A DNA stretch of 64,000 nt from CAVYXK01 sp963708245 (GCA_963708245.1 OY970201.1:7068001-7132000); one strand, 5' to 3'. Shown: positions 27,263 through 36,382, counted from the stretch's first letter. Notes: generated from the sequence alone by a model not told the origin. A program made the numbers and translations.

Positions 27263-28195
27263 TCAATCGAACAGCGAACTTACCGAACTCTCGTCGTGGA
27301 TGCGCCGCATCGCCTCGGCCATCAGCGGCGCGATAGTAAGCTGACGAATATTGTGCGCCTGCTTCATCGCCTCGGTCGCCTGGATAGAATCAGTGATGGT
27401 CAGCATCTCGATCGGTGAGCTGGCGATGCGCGCCACCGCACCACCCGACAGCACGCCATGCGTGACATAAGCGCTGGTGCTGCGCGCGCCACGCCTGATC
27501 AGCGCCTCGGCTCCGTTGCAATGCGTACCGCCAGAATCCGTCAGGTCATCGACCAGGATGCAGTCCCGGCCCTCCACCTCACCGATGACGTTCATCACCT
27601 CGGAGACGCCGGCCCGTTCGCGCCGCTTGTCGATGATGGCCAGATCGCAATTCAGCCGCGTCGCGATCGCCCGGGCGCGCACCACGCCGCCCACGTCCGG
27701 CGAAACGATCACCAGGTCGCGCCCGTGATAGCGTTCCTGGATGTCCCGGGTGAACAGCGGAGCGGCGTACAGGTTATCGACCGGAATATCGAAGAAGCCT
27801 TGGATCTGTCCGGCATGCAGGTCCATCGTCAGGACGCGGTGGGCCCCGGCCACGGTGATCAGATTGGCCACCAGCTTGGCGCTGATCGGGCTGCGGGACG
27901 CCGTCTTCCGATCCTGTCGCGCATAGCCGAAATAGGGGATCACCGCAGTCACTCGCCTCGCCGAGCTTCGCCGTAGCGCATCCAGCGTAATCAGCAACTC
28001 CATCAGGTTGTCGTTCGCCGGATACGAGGTGGACTGAATGACGAAGACATCCTCGCCGCGGACGTTTTCCTGAATTTCGACAAAGACCTCCATGTCGGCG
28101 AAGCGCCGGATAGAGGCTTTGGTCAACGGCAGGTTCAGGGTCGCCGCCATCGTCTCGGCAAGGGGACGGTTGCTGTTGCAGGCGACGATCTTCAT
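27263..28195 (-). CDS. prs: Ribose-phosphate pyrophosphokinase (PRPP synthase)
   Basis: A 310-residue class I PRPP synthase making phosphoribosyl pyrophosphate from ribose-5-phosphate and ATP for nucleotide, histidine and tryptophan synthesis. It shows RRFADMEVFVEIQENVRGED near the N-terminus, the ATP-loop PYFGYARQDRK, the metal-binding DLHAGQIQGFFDIPVDNL, and the PRPP loop DDLTDSGGTHCNGAEAL. The last replaces the common VDTAGTLC with TDSGGTHC. It is the last gene of a minus-strand core operon. Confidence 0.95.
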   Translation of the reverse strand: MKIVACNSNRPLAETMAATLNLPLTKASIRRFADMEVFVEIQENVRGEDVFVIQSTSYPANDNLMELLITLDALRRSSARRVTAVIPYFGYARQDRKTASRSPISAKLVANLITVAGAHRVLTMDLHAGQIQGFFDIPVDNLYAAPLFTRDIQERYHGRDLVIVSPDVGGVVRARAIATRLNCDLAIIDKRRERAGVSEVMNVIGEVEGRDCILVDDLTDSGGTHCNGAEALIRRGARSTSAYVTHGVLSGGAVARIASSPIEMLTITDSIQATEAMKQAHNIRQLTIAPLMAEAMRRIHDESSVSSLFD

Positions 28196-28270
28196 GCGTA
28201 TTGGTCCCGGGCGCTAGCTGGTTCTAGCGAACCGGGAGCGGCAGGGAAAGGCCGTCCGTCCGGCGCCGCA

Positions 28271-29167
28271 TCAATTGGTCGCTGCGGCTGGCTGTGCCTG
28301 TTCCGCCGGCTCATGGCCGGACTGGCGCCGGATCACCTCGTTCACCCCGCCGGATGCCTCCTGAGCGACCACCATGGCCACGTCGCCCCAGTAATGATCC
28401 AGCGTCCCGGCCGGGATGTCGTTGAGCTGAACCACCCGCCCGGCTTCTCGGCCCTTGACGGTCTTGATGATCCACTGGATCTCGACCCTCTGCTGGCCAC
28501 CGGGGATCGGCACCAGCCGCACTTGGCCCTGCACGATGAAATCGGCCCCAGCGTCGGTTGTCAGCACCTGTGGGCCGAGTGCCGCAAGCTTGGTCCGCAG
28601 CTCCTTCGTCAGCGCCGCGTCTCCGTCGCCGGGGGCGCCGGTGACGGTGGGGACGTCCACCTTGGCGGCGCGGTTATAGAGGCTATTCGGATCGGCTCGC
28701 ATCAGGCCAGCCTCGATCGAGGTCAGCAGCGAGTTGATGCCGGGCGCCGCATCCATGGCGGCCTGGGTCAAGGTACCGGGGTCCGCGGCGGCCCAGGCTG
28801 CGGCCTGGATCGGCTTGCCCTGCACCGAGCCCTGCGGCTGTCCCTGCGGGTTCAGCACCGTGTAGGTCGGCACAACCTCGGGACCGCGGTCCTCGGCCGA
28901 AACCAGCAGGCGCCAGTCGGTGGGCGCGGCCGGCTGGGCATAAGCGGGGACTTCCCCTTCCTGGAGGCGCTGGGCGAGCGCCACAGCGAACTGGCGGCTG
29001 GCCCCGTCGGACAGCAGCGCCGTCCCGGGTGTCGGGATCGCCAGCCGCGGATCGGGCGGCTGCCGCAGGCGCATGGCCGTGGCGCCCGGGTTTCCGAGGA
29101 AGGGCTCCGGATAGTCGCCACACCCGGCCAGCGCGAGCATCAGGCATGCGAGCAGCAACCAACGCAT
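28271..29167 (-). CDS. Hypothetical lipoprotein
   Basis: A 298-residue lipoprotein with signal MRWLLLACLMLALAG and lipobox cysteine at 16, then a soluble domain (TDWRLLVSAEDRGPEVVPTY, KELRTKLAALGPQVLTTDAG, RVEIQWIIKTVKGREAGRV). It is conserved in this gene neighbourhood in related bacteria, but its role is not known; a part in envelope assembly is a guess from the signal. Its ATG overlaps the stop of the laccase-domain gene by one base (TGATG). Confidence 0.75.
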   Translation of the reverse strand: MRWLLLACLMLALAGCGDYPEPFLGNPGATAMRLRQPPDPRLAIPTPGTALLSDGASRQFAVALAQRLQEGEVPAYAQPAAPTDWRLLVSAEDRGPEVVPTYTVLNPQGQPQGSVQGKPIQAAAWAAADPGTLTQAAMDAAPGINSLLTSIEAGLMRADPNSLYNRAAKVDVPTVTGAPGDGDAALTKELRTKLAALGPQVLTTDAGADFIVQGQVRLVPIPGGQQRVEIQWIIKTVKGREAGRVVQLNDIPAGTLDHYWGDVAMVVAQEASGGVNEVIRRQSGHEPAEQAQPAAATN

Positions 29168-29934
29168 CACGCGACCAGCGCGAGGATGGAAATCTGGTGG
29201 CCGATCGGCCCTCCGCCTGCAAGGGTGCGGCGGCGGTGGCTGAAGAAGCGGTCCTCCTCGGCGGCGGTATCGGCGTCCACCACGTCTGGCCGGCCAATGC
29301 CGGCGGCCTCCATCCGGGCAGCGCAATAGCCGGGCAGATCGAACTGCCAGCGCCCATCGCACCGTCCGGGGGCGAAATGGCCGGCTGCATCAGGGGAAGC
29401 GGCGAGCACCGCCGCCCGGAGATCGGTGCCGACTTCGTAGGAGGCCTGCCGGATACATGGCCCGATTGCCGCGACGATACGGGCGGGAACGGCTCCGAGC
29501 GCGGCCATGGCGGCAATCGTGGTCTCGATCACGCCGGCGGCGGCACCGCGCCAGCCAGCATGGGCGGCGCCAATCACTCTGGCCTGGGCATCGGCCAGCA
29601 GCACGGGGACGCAGTCGCCGGTGATGATGCCGAGCGCCACGCCGGGACGATCCGTGACCATCGCATCGGCCCGCGGACCCGCGCCGGGTTTCCAGCACTC
29701 GGTAACCCGCACTGCGGTCGCGCCGTGCACCTGGGTGACGCCCACCAGCAAGTCCGGCGCGACGCCGAGGGCGCGCACGGCGCGGGCCCGGTTCTCGAGC
29801 ACCGCCTCAGGTGCATCTCCGCTGGAGAGGCTGCAATTCAACGTGGCGTAGTGGCCGGTGGAGACGCCACCCTTCCGCGTGAAGAATCCATGGGCGAACG
29901 GCAGGGCAGGGGAGCGCAGCGGGGAGGGGGTCAT
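29167..29934 (-). CDS. pgeF: Laccase-domain (YfiH/PgeF) purine nucleoside phosphorylase-type protein
   Basis: From ATG at 29934 the product has 255 residues. It carries the family's zinc and active-site motifs VTQVHGA, TGDCVPVLLADA, GAAHAGWRG and GPCI. Members once called polyphenol oxidases act as multifunctional purine nucleoside phosphorylases in the cytosol. The start overlaps the methyltransferase stop by four bases (ATGA), and the lipoprotein gene starts at its own stop, so all three are translationally coupled. Confidence 0.9.
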   Translation of the reverse strand: MTPSPLRSPALPFAHGFFTRKGGVSTGHYATLNCSLSSGDAPEAVLENRARAVRALGVAPDLLVGVTQVHGATAVRVTECWKPGAGPRADAMVTDRPGVALGIITGDCVPVLLADAQARVIGAAHAGWRGAAAGVIETTIAAMAALGAVPARIVAAIGPCIRQASYEVGTDLRAAVLAASPDAAGHFAPGRCDGRWQFDLPGYCAARMEAAGIGRPDVVDADTAAEEDRFFSHRRRTLAGGGPIGHQISILALVA

Positions 29935-30923
29935 GATTCGAAGCCGGGCGGGATCGGGCACGCTGGGTGGCACAGCGCGAGCGCCTTGAACAGCCGCCCC
30001 ATGCGGTCAGGCTCGGCTAGTCGCTTCGCCGCCTCGATCAGGGCCAACGCATTCGCCGGCGGTTTGTCCCGCGCAAGCCGATCGATGCGCTGGAATAGAC
30101 CGAGTCGGGAGAGGAAGACGCCCTGGGGTATCGGGCCGTGGACAGCGACGCCGGCGGCGCGAGCGGCGGCGGCAAAGGCAGCGAAATCGACGTGCGCGGT
30201 CAGATCGGCGCTGCCCGGAGTTGCCAAGGGATCGGCGGGCTTGCCGTCCCGGATGGCCTGCAGGCTGTCGCCAGCGGTGCTTTCCGCCGGTCCGTAATCC
30301 ACGAACAGCGCGGCGCCTGGCCGGGCGGCCAAGCGCGCGCCTAGCACCGCCGCAAGGGCCAGCGCCGATTCACAGACTTCGAAGAGGGCGTCGGAGTAAG
30401 ACACTCCCCCTCCCCCCTGCCTCCTCCCGCAAGGGGAGGGGGAGGGAAGTTCGACGAACCGACCATCCTCCACATACCGTTCGGCCCATCCGTCGGGCCG
30501 GCGGACGAACTGGCGGATCGGCAAAGCGTCCAGAAATTCGTTCGCGACCAACAGCACCGGCTCGTCCGGCAGCGTCGCAAGACTGTCGTGCCAAACCGCC
30601 TCCGGCACGAGAGCCGCCTGCGCTGTGGCAAGACGCGGCGAAGCCTCGATCAAATGCACCGACAAAGCGGCACGGAACGCCGGTGCCATCTGCCTGATCG
30701 CCCGCAGCGCGTCCGCCATCAGCGTGCCGCGGCCCGGACCCGCCTCGGCCAGCAACACCGGGCGTGGGCACCCGAGCAGCTCCCACGTCACCGCGGCCCA
30801 AAGTCCAACGATCTCCCCGAAGACCTGGCTTATCTCCGGCGCGGTGGTGAAATCGGCGAACGGATCGCGGGTAGCGTAATATGCGGCGTTCGCCCGCGCC
30901 ATGAAGCGGTCGAGCCGCTCCAA
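29931..30923 (-). CDS. MidA/NDUFAF7-type SAM-dependent methyltransferase
   Basis: Best start is a TTG at 30923, two bases after the lgt stop, giving 330 residues beginning ERLDRFMARANAAYYATRDP; an ATG at 30902 is possible. The family signatures FTTAPEISQVFGE, LAEAGPGRGTLMADALR and VANEFLDALPIRQF are present. NDUFAF7 relatives methylate an arginine of respiratory complex I in mitochondria. Between RFVEL and SDALFEVCE the frame contains an in-frame palindromic repeat (30404-30444) encoding PSPSPCGRRQGGGG, an oddity for this enzyme. Confidence 0.85.
   Translation of the reverse strand: MERLDRFMARANAAYYATRDPFADFTTAPEISQVFGEIVGLWAAVTWELLGCPRPVLLAEAGPGRGTLMADALRAIRQMAPAFRAALSVHLIEASPRLATAQAALVPEAVWHDSLATLPDEPVLLVANEFLDALPIRQFVRRPDGWAERYVEDGRFVELPSPSPCGRRQGGGGVSYSDALFEVCESALALAAVLGARLAARPGAALFVDYGPAESTAGDSLQAIRDGKPADPLATPGSADLTAHVDFAAFAAAARAAGVAVHGPIPQGVFLSRLGLFQRIDRLARDKPPANALALIEAAKRLAEPDRMGRLFKALALCHPACPIPPGFES
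30404..30444. repeat. Palindromic repeat inside the methyltransferase gene
   Basis: Perfect 12-base arms CTCCCCCTCCCC (30404-30415) and GGGGAGGGGGAG (30433-30444). It keeps the reading frame and adds about 14 residues. Confidence 0.7.
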
Positions 30924-30925
30924 CC

Positions 30926-31801
30926 TCAGCCACCCCTCGGATGCGCGCCCTGCTCTCCCACCTCCCCGACGTGAGCGGGACCAGCGGGAGCCGCCGGCGC
31001 GCGCGCAGAGCGCATGGCGTACCAGATCAGTCCCGCGCCCGCCAATAGCATTGGAAACGACAGGATCTGCCCCATCGTCAGCACCCCGGCGATATAGCCC
31101 AGGAACGGATCCGGCTGACGGAAGCACTCTGCAATGATCCGGCAAACCGCATAGCCGATCAGGAATGCGCCGGTCAGCCAGCCGAACCGCTCGCGCAGCG
31201 ATTGGCGGCGCACCAGCAGCAGCATCGTTGTAAACAGGAACGCCCCTTCCAGCACCGCTTCGATCAGCTCGCTCGGATAGCGGGGGATCGGTCCGGCCTG
31301 CGGATAGATCATTGCGATCGGCAGCCAGGCCGGCGCCGGCCGGCCCCACAGCTCACCATTGATGAAATTGGCGACCCGCACCAGCCCGAGCCCGATCGGC
31401 GCGCACACCGCGATGCGATCCGCAAACCCCAGGATAGGGACCTTGTTCTTTCGGCAGAACCAGATGATCGCCACGGCGACCCCCAGCATTCCGCCGTGGA
31501 AGCTCATGCCGCCCTTCCAGAGCTGCACGATCATCAACGGATGCGCAAAATAGAGCGCCGGCTGGTAGAACAGCACGTAGCCAAGCCGGCCGCCCAGCAC
31601 CACGCCGAGCGTCGCCCAGGTCAGGAAATCATCCGTCTGCACGGCGCTGGCAACCGCCGGCGCAAGCTGCACCAGCCGCCGCGCCAGCCGCCAGCCGATC
31701 AGCAAGCTGACGATATAGGCGAGCGCGTACCAGCGTATGGCGAACGGCCCAAACTGGACCGCAACCGGATCGAATCCGGGGAAGACCAGGACCGGGATCA
31801 T
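30926..31801 (-). CDS. lgt: Prolipoprotein diacylglyceryl transferase
   Basis: A 291-residue inner-membrane enzyme with about seven membrane helices that transfers diacylglycerol to the lipobox cysteine of prolipoproteins. It shows the family motifs GGRLGYVLFY, GGMSFHGGMLGV and RVANFINGELWGR, the last being the Lgt signature. The start overlaps the stop of rfaD by four bases (ATGA). It is normal in length apart from a short Ala/Pro tail. Confidence 0.95.
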   Translation of the reverse strand: MIPVLVFPGFDPVAVQFGPFAIRWYALAYIVSLLIGWRLARRLVQLAPAVASAVQTDDFLTWATLGVVLGGRLGYVLFYQPALYFAHPLMIVQLWKGGMSFHGGMLGVAVAIIWFCRKNKVPILGFADRIAVCAPIGLGLVRVANFINGELWGRPAPAWLPIAMIYPQAGPIPRYPSELIEAVLEGAFLFTTMLLLVRRQSLRERFGWLTGAFLIGYAVCRIIAECFRQPDPFLGYIAGVLTMGQILSFPMLLAGAGLIWYAMRSARAPAAPAGPAHVGEVGEQGAHPRGG

Positions 31802-32778
31802 GCGTACGGATCGGCCGTCAAAAGATAGTCCTGCACGTAGCGGCGAATCCCTTCCTCCAGCGGCGTGAACTGGCCGGCATAGCCGACCGCCCGCAGCCGT
31901 TCCGTGCTGGCCTGGGTGAACGACTGGTACTGGCCGCGCAGCTTCTCCGGCATGTCGATGAACTCCACCCCGCGCGGCGCGCCGGCGGCGTCGCAGACCG
32001 CGTATGCCAGATCAAGATAGGTCCGGGCGCGCCCGGTGCCGAGGTTGAACAAGCCACTCACCGAGGGCGTGTCGAGCAGCCACAGTGCCACATCGACCAC
32101 GTCGCCCACCCAGATGAAGTCGCGCGCCTGGGCGCCATCCTCCAGGCCCGGTCGGTCGGAGCGGAACAGCCGCGGGGCGAGGCCGGCGGCGACCTCGTCG
32201 TGCTTGACCTTGACCACCGAGATCATGCCGCCCTTGTGGTATTCATTGGGGCCGAAGACGTTGAAGAATTTCAACCCGGCCCATTGCGGCGGGCGGGGCT
32301 CCCCGGCGACCAGCATGCGGGCGACCGCGAGGTCGAAGGCGTGCTTGGTCCACCCGTAGAGGTTGAGCGGGCGCAGCCGGGCAAGCGCTTCCAAGCTGGC
32401 GTCGTCGTCGAACCCTGCACTGCCGTCGCCATAGGTGGCGGCGGACGACGCATAGATCAGACGCACACCACGCGCGGCACACCAGCGCCAAAGCCTCAGC
32501 GGCAACTCCACGTTCGTCGCCCAAGCGAGGTCGCCGTCGATCGCGGTGGTCTCGGTGATCGCGCCGAGGTGGAACAGCATCTCCAGCGGCGGGTGGGTGG
32601 CGAGGAACCCGTCCAGCTCCTCCGGCGGGATCAGCCGGGTCGGCGGATGCTTGGCCAGGTTACGCCACTTGCCCTCGGTGCCCAGCGAGTCCACCACAAT
32701 AGTCTCGAAATCGCGCCGGGCGAGCGCCGCATGCAGCACCGAGCCGATGAAACCGGCTCCGCCGGTGACCATGATCAT
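31798..32778 (-). CDS. rfaD: ADP-L-glycero-D-manno-heptose 6-epimerase
   Basis: A 326-residue extended SDR epimerase making the ADP-heptose used in the LPS inner core. It has the N-terminal GGAGFIGSVL, the ASSAATYG strand, the catalytic Tyr/Lys in NLYGWTKHAFD (about 141 and 145), and the RfaD-typical NVFGPNEYHKGGM. It is the first gene of the operon rfaD-lgt-midA-pgeF-lipoprotein-prs, with overlaps or gaps of a few bases between the first five. Confidence 0.94.
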   Translation of the reverse strand: MIMVTGGAGFIGSVLHAALARRDFETIVVDSLGTEGKWRNLAKHPPTRLIPPEELDGFLATHPPLEMLFHLGAITETTAIDGDLAWATNVELPLRLWRWCAARGVRLIYASSAATYGDGSAGFDDDASLEALARLRPLNLYGWTKHAFDLAVARMLVAGEPRPPQWAGLKFFNVFGPNEYHKGGMISVVKVKHDEVAAGLAPRLFRSDRPGLEDGAQARDFIWVGDVVDVALWLLDTPSVSGLFNLGTGRARTYLDLAYAVCDAAGAPRGVEFIDMPEKLRGQYQSFTQASTERLRAVGYAGQFTPLEEGIRRYVQDYLLTADPYA

Positions 32779-32845
32779 GCAGCGGGCTTATACAAGGCAC
32801 CGATGCAAATGACACTCGTGGTTGGCGCAACCGGGACGGCGACAA

Positions 32846-33139
32846 ATGACTGACCGACCCAAATTTTTCGACGACCTTGCCGGCGTGGCAGGAGGGGCGA
32901 TCTCAGCCCTGGCGGGGCTGCGCGAGGAGGGAGAGGCGGTGCTCCGCGCCCGCCTGGACGAAATGATCCGCCGGCTGGAGTTGGTGCGTCGCGATGAGGT
33001 GGAGGCGATCCGCGAGCTGGCCGCCAACGCTCGTGCCGCCCAGGAGGAAGCCGAGTCCCGCGTGGCCGACGTGCTGGCGCGGATCGCCGCACTGGAGTTC
33101 TCGGGTTGCAGCGCTGGAAACGGCGCAACGCGCCGATGA
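32846..33139 (+). CDS. ubiK: UbiK accessory factor (BMFP/YqiC family)
   Basis: From ATG at 32846 the product has 97 residues: MTDRPKFFDDLAGVAGGAIS, then a long heptad-rich coiled coil (RARLDEMIRRLELVRRDEVE) through the C-terminus. UbiK assists the ubiquinone-biosynthesis metabolon and trimerises through the coiled coil. It diverges from rfaD, with about 65 bases between them for both promoters. Confidence 0.88.
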   Translation: MTDRPKFFDDLAGVAGGAISALAGLREEGEAVLRARLDEMIRRLELVRRDEVEAIRELAANARAAQEEAESRVADVLARIAALEFSGCSAGNGATRR

Positions 33140-33331
33140 CGAAACGGCAACTTAGGCCACCGCCTTCGCCCAATTTCGTAGGAATCGTGCCTTCGCAATC
33201 GCACAAAGCTTGCGGCGCGACGAGACCGGCCCTAGGGTCCGGCTCGTGGCTTGCTCGGGCTGGAACCCCAAGATGTCGTGTCGTCACGGGGATCTCCGCC
33301 GCCCGGCCTTCCTCTAGACGGGAGACCTCGC

Positions 33332-33841
33332 ATGTCCGCCACGACCAGCACCCAGAACCAGGATGAGACCGCTTCCAACCCGCTCGACCTGCTGGAGCAG
33401 ATCGTCGTCGCCAACGACTGGGTTTTCGAGCGGCGCAGCGAGTCCGAGATGGCCGCCGAGGCCCCGGGCCGCTGGTGCGACTACGGCCTTTATTTCAACT
33501 GGTCGAGTGAGATCAGCGCCATGCATTTCACCTGCGCCTTCGACCTGAAGGTGCCGGGTAAGCGGCGGACCGCGCTATATGAGCTGCTGGCGCTGGCGAA
33601 CGAGCGGCTGTGGATCGGTCATTTCGGCATGGACCCGGACGACGGCATGCCGGTCTTCCGCCACGCCGTGCTTCTGCGAGGCGCGCCGGGCGCGTCGTCG
33701 GAGAGCCTGGAAGACATGGTGGATATCGCTATCACCGAGTGCGAGCGCTTCTTCCCCGCATTCCAGTTTGTGCTGTGGGGCGGCAAGGCGCCGGCCGAGG
33801 CGCTGGACGCCGCCATGCTGGAGTGCGCCGGGGAGGCATGA
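33332..33841 (+). CDS. YbjN-domain protein
   Basis: A 169-residue protein with GGGAG before the ATG at 33332. The domain reads NDWVFERRSESEMAAEAPGR, LYFNWSSEISAMHFTCAFDL and LWIGHFGMDPDDGMPVFRHA, the YbjN fold that also resembles type III secretion chaperones. YbjN proteins modulate other proteins in ways still unclear. The stop overlaps the proC start (ATGA). Confidence 0.88.
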   Translation: MSATTSTQNQDETASNPLDLLEQIVVANDWVFERRSESEMAAEAPGRWCDYGLYFNWSSEISAMHFTCAFDLKVPGKRRTALYELLALANERLWIGHFGMDPDDGMPVFRHAVLLRGAPGASSESLEDMVDIAITECERFFPAFQFVLWGGKAPAEALDAAMLECAGEA

Positions 33842-34650
33842 CCGCCTCGGCGATCCCGCCGATCTTGCTGGTGGGCTGCGGCCGGATGGGCAGCGCCATG
33901 CTGGCCGGCTGGCGGGAACGCGGGCTGGCACCGTCGGTGGCCGTCGATCCTGCTCCAGCCGCCCTGGCCTGGGCGGGACCTGATCTGACGGTGGTTGCCG
34001 AGGCGGCGGCGATTCCCTCGGACTTCACGCCGGAAGCGGTAGTCTTCGCGGTAAAACCGCAGAATGCTGTGGCGACGCTGCCCGATTATGCGGGATTTGC
34101 CGGGCTGTCGGTGTTCCTGTCGATCATGGCGGGGCGCACCATCGGCGGCATGCGTGCGCTGCTGGGTGAAGACGCTGCGATCGTGCGGGCGATGCCGAAC
34201 ACGCCGGCGGCGGTACGTCAGGGCGTCACGGTCGCCTGCCCGGGCCGGGGAGTCGGCGACGCCCAGCGCGCGCTCTGCGAGGAGCTGCTGCGGGCGATCG
34301 GCAAAGTGGCTTGGGTAGAGGACGAGTCGTTGCTCGATCCGGTCACCGCCGTTTCGGGGAGCGGACCGGCTTACGTGTTCCTGCTCGCGGAATTGATGGA
34401 AGCGGCCGCGCGAGAACAGGGAATCCCGCCCGAGCTGGCACGCCTGCTGGCGCGGCAGACAGTCGCCGGATCCGGGGCACTGCTGGCGGCCAGCGAGGAA
34501 GACGCGGCGGCGCTGCGCGTGGCCGTCACCAGCCCGGGCGGCACCACCGAGCGGGCGCTGGCGGTGCTAATGGCGGCGGACGGCTGGCCGACGGCGATGC
34601 GTCGGGCGATCGAGGCGGCCACACAACGGTCACGCGAACTGGCGGGCTGA
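33838..34650 (+). CDS. proC: Pyrroline-5-carboxylate reductase
   Basis: A 270-residue enzyme making proline from pyrroline-5-carboxylate with NAD(P)H. The N-terminal Rossmann motif is VGCGRMGSAML, VFAVKPQ lies in the cofactor domain, and the C-terminal P5CR signature reads SGSGPAYVFLL ... VTSPGGTTERAL. It overlaps the YbjN gene by four bases. Confidence 0.95.
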   Translation: MTASAIPPILLVGCGRMGSAMLAGWRERGLAPSVAVDPAPAALAWAGPDLTVVAEAAAIPSDFTPEAVVFAVKPQNAVATLPDYAGFAGLSVFLSIMAGRTIGGMRALLGEDAAIVRAMPNTPAAVRQGVTVACPGRGVGDAQRALCEELLRAIGKVAWVEDESLLDPVTAVSGSGPAYVFLLAELMEAAAREQGIPPELARLLARQTVAGSGALLAASEEDAAALRVAVTSPGGTTERALAVLMAADGWPTAMRRAIEAATQRSRELAG

Positions 34651-34681
34651 CAAACGGTCCCGATTCGCCCATGTTGGGCAT

Positions 34682-35416
34682 ATGGACGACGCGGAATTCG
34701 ACCGGGCCCTGCTCGGCGCCGCGTTCGCGCTGGCGGGCGAGCGCGGCTGGTCTCGGGTCAACGTAGCGGAGGCAGCGCGGCGGGCTGAGCTGTCGCTGGC
34801 GCAGGCGCGCGAGCGGTTCCCCGGGCGCGCGGCGATCCTATGGCGGTTCGGCCGCATGGCGGACCGGGCCGCGCTCACTGATCCCCCACGCGAGGGCAGC
34901 GTCCGCGACCGCCTGTTTTACTTGCTGATGCAACGGATCGACGTGTTGCAGGCGCACCGGGCCGGCGTGCTGGCGCTGCTGCGGGTGCTGCCATGCCAGC
35001 CGGAGACCACGCTGCTGCTGGGCTGCGCGACCCGGCGCAGCATGCGCTGGATGCTGGAGGCCGCCGGCGTCTCCACGGCCGGGGTGCGCGGCGAGCTGCG
35101 CATCCGCGGCTTGGTCGGCATCTGGCTCTGGGCCGTGCGGGCCTGGCAGGCGGACGAGACGGCCGACATGTCGAAGACAATGTCCGCGCTAGACTCCGCG
35201 CTGCAGCGTGCGGAGCGGCTGGCCGGCTGGCTTGGCGGCGGCGCCGGGCCAGTGGCGGCACCAGCAGCAGCCGAGCAGGAGATCCCACCTGGGGAACCGC
35301 CCGCGCCTGAAGCGCCTCCGCCGCCCGAGGTGCCACCGCCGCCCGGCCCACCCCCACTGGCGACGCCACCACCCATGCCGCCTTCGATGCCGTTGCCGCC
35401 GGAACCGCTGGCATGA
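34682..35416 (+). CDS. TetR-like regulator with a proline-rich tail
   Basis: A 244-residue protein. Residues 1-60 form a TetR-type HTH (FALAGERGWSRVNVAEAARR, LAQARERFPGR) and a helical C-domain follows (LFYLLMQRIDVLQAHRAGVL). From about residue 195 to the end the sequence is almost only Pro, Ala, Gly and Glu, with runs such as PPPPEVPPPPGPPPL. TetR-like proteins in this position next to proC and a phasin occur in related bacteria. The tail is disordered and may be an interaction or repeat-expansion region. Confidence 0.7.
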   Translation: MDDAEFDRALLGAAFALAGERGWSRVNVAEAARRAELSLAQARERFPGRAAILWRFGRMADRAALTDPPREGSVRDRLFYLLMQRIDVLQAHRAGVLALLRVLPCQPETTLLLGCATRRSMRWMLEAAGVSTAGVRGELRIRGLVGIWLWAVRAWQADETADMSKTMSALDSALQRAERLAGWLGGGAGPVAAPAAAEQEIPPGEPPAPEAPPPPEVPPPPGPPPLATPPPMPPSMPLPPEPLA

Positions 35417-35484
35417 GCGGAACCGGGCCGAAACGACCGGCCGCAGGCCGGCGTGTCCCGAAGCGAGAAAAGGAGGAGCCTGCT

Positions 35485-35916
35485 ATGTCCACTGGTCCGA
35501 AGCCCGGCGCCGATTTCGACTTCACCCGCATGTTCGCCGACATGAAATTCCCGGCGATGCTCGACCTGGAGGCGTTCACCACCGCGACGCGACGCAACAT
35601 GGAGGCGCTTACTGCGGCAAACCGCGTGGCGCTGGAAGGTGCGCAGGCCGTGGCGCGCCGACACATGGAGATTATGCAGCAGTCGATGGCGGAGATGAGC
35701 GAGGCCGTGCGCTCACTGACCGGGGCAGAGTCGCCGCAGGTAAGAGCGGCCCGCCAGGCGGAGCTGGTGAAGCATGCGTACGAGCGGGCGGTCGCCCACT
35801 TGAAGGAGCTGAGCGACCTGATCCAGCGATCGAACCAGGAAGCGCTGGAATTGCTGAACCGCCGGTTCACCGAAGCGATGGACGAGCTGAAGGCGATGGC
35901 CGAGAAGGCCAAGTAG
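35485..35916 (+). CDS. Phasin-family protein
   Basis: A 143-residue helical phasin: FDFTRMFADMKFPAMLDLEA, then TRRNMEALTAANRVALEGAQ, the classical Phasin_2 motif, and a coiled C-terminus. Phasins coat polyhydroxyalkanoate granules. A strong AGGAGGAG precedes the ATG at 35485. It may follow transcription of the TetR-like gene. No PHA synthase is intact in the window, though the broken DUF3141 gene is PHA-related. Confidence 0.88.
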   Translation: MSTGPKPGADFDFTRMFADMKFPAMLDLEAFTTATRRNMEALTAANRVALEGAQAVARRHMEIMQQSMAEMSEAVRSLTGAESPQVRAARQAELVKHAYERAVAHLKELSDLIQRSNQEALELLNRRFTEAMDELKAMAEKAK

Positions 35917-35924
35917 CGCCTCCA

Positions 35925-35946
35925 CTCCCCCTCCCCTTGCGGGGAG
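35925..35946. repeat. Short palindromic repeat after the phasin gene
   Basis: CTCCCCCTCCCCTTGCGGGGAG just after the stop codon belongs to the same sequence family as the palindrome in the methyltransferase gene and could act as a weak terminator hairpin. Confidence 0.5.
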
Positions 35947-36247
35947 CAGTCGCAGACGGAAGACGCGCGCCACTTCACCAAGCTTGCGGTGGTGGCGCTG
36001 ATCGCGGTGGTGCGCTCGATGTAGCTTGTACTGGCCCGCGACGGCACCACCGGAGCCGATCACTGATGCCGTCGATCCAGCTGACTTGCCAGCCCTGCGC
36101 AGCCTGAATGGCGGTTGGTCCGGATATACCTCGAAGGGCTGCAAGCCGCCGGGACCAAAGACCATGCATCATGGTCTGTTTCGGCTCGAACCCATTCGCG
36201 CCGCCTGGCGACTGGCTATTCATTCCGGACATGTGCGACTCCCGTAG
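35945..36247 (+). pseudogene. IS4-family transposase C-terminal relic
   Basis: Fragments of a transposase C-terminus can be followed across frames: DARHFTKLAVVALIAVVRSM, a stop, LVLARDGTTG, a second stop, then in the next frame ITDAVDPADLPALRSLN and, after an internal deletion, GGWSGYTSKGCKPPGPKTM ending in HSGHVRLP. The wording is typical of the IS4-group enzymes of Acetobacteraceae-like genomes. It is long dead. Confidence 0.6.
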
Positions 36248-36307
36248 CCCGCAGGGGAGGGGGGCCGGGGGCCGTGGGATCGGGCAAAGCGCGATTGGAA
36301 TTATACC

Positions 36308-36382
36308 AACCGCCCTTGCGGCTGACTCGCCATGCGCTCCGGTAGGGCGGAAAAGCGAAGCGCATTCCGCCGCCTTTCGCCG
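36308..36382 (+). repeat. Dispersed repeat, left half (interrupted by IS256)
   Basis: Matches 46380-46458: ACCAACCGCCCTTGCGGCTG, then GGCGGAAAAGCGAAGCGCAT and TTCCGCC, a palindromic core. The IS256 target duplication TTTCGCCG (36375-36382) ends this half; the right half resumes at 39379. Confidence 0.75.

Noticed and set aside
28313..29329. Plus-strand open frame opposite the lipoprotein gene
   Set aside because: Low-complexity Gly/Arg/His composition and complete overlap with two well-supported minus-strand genes.
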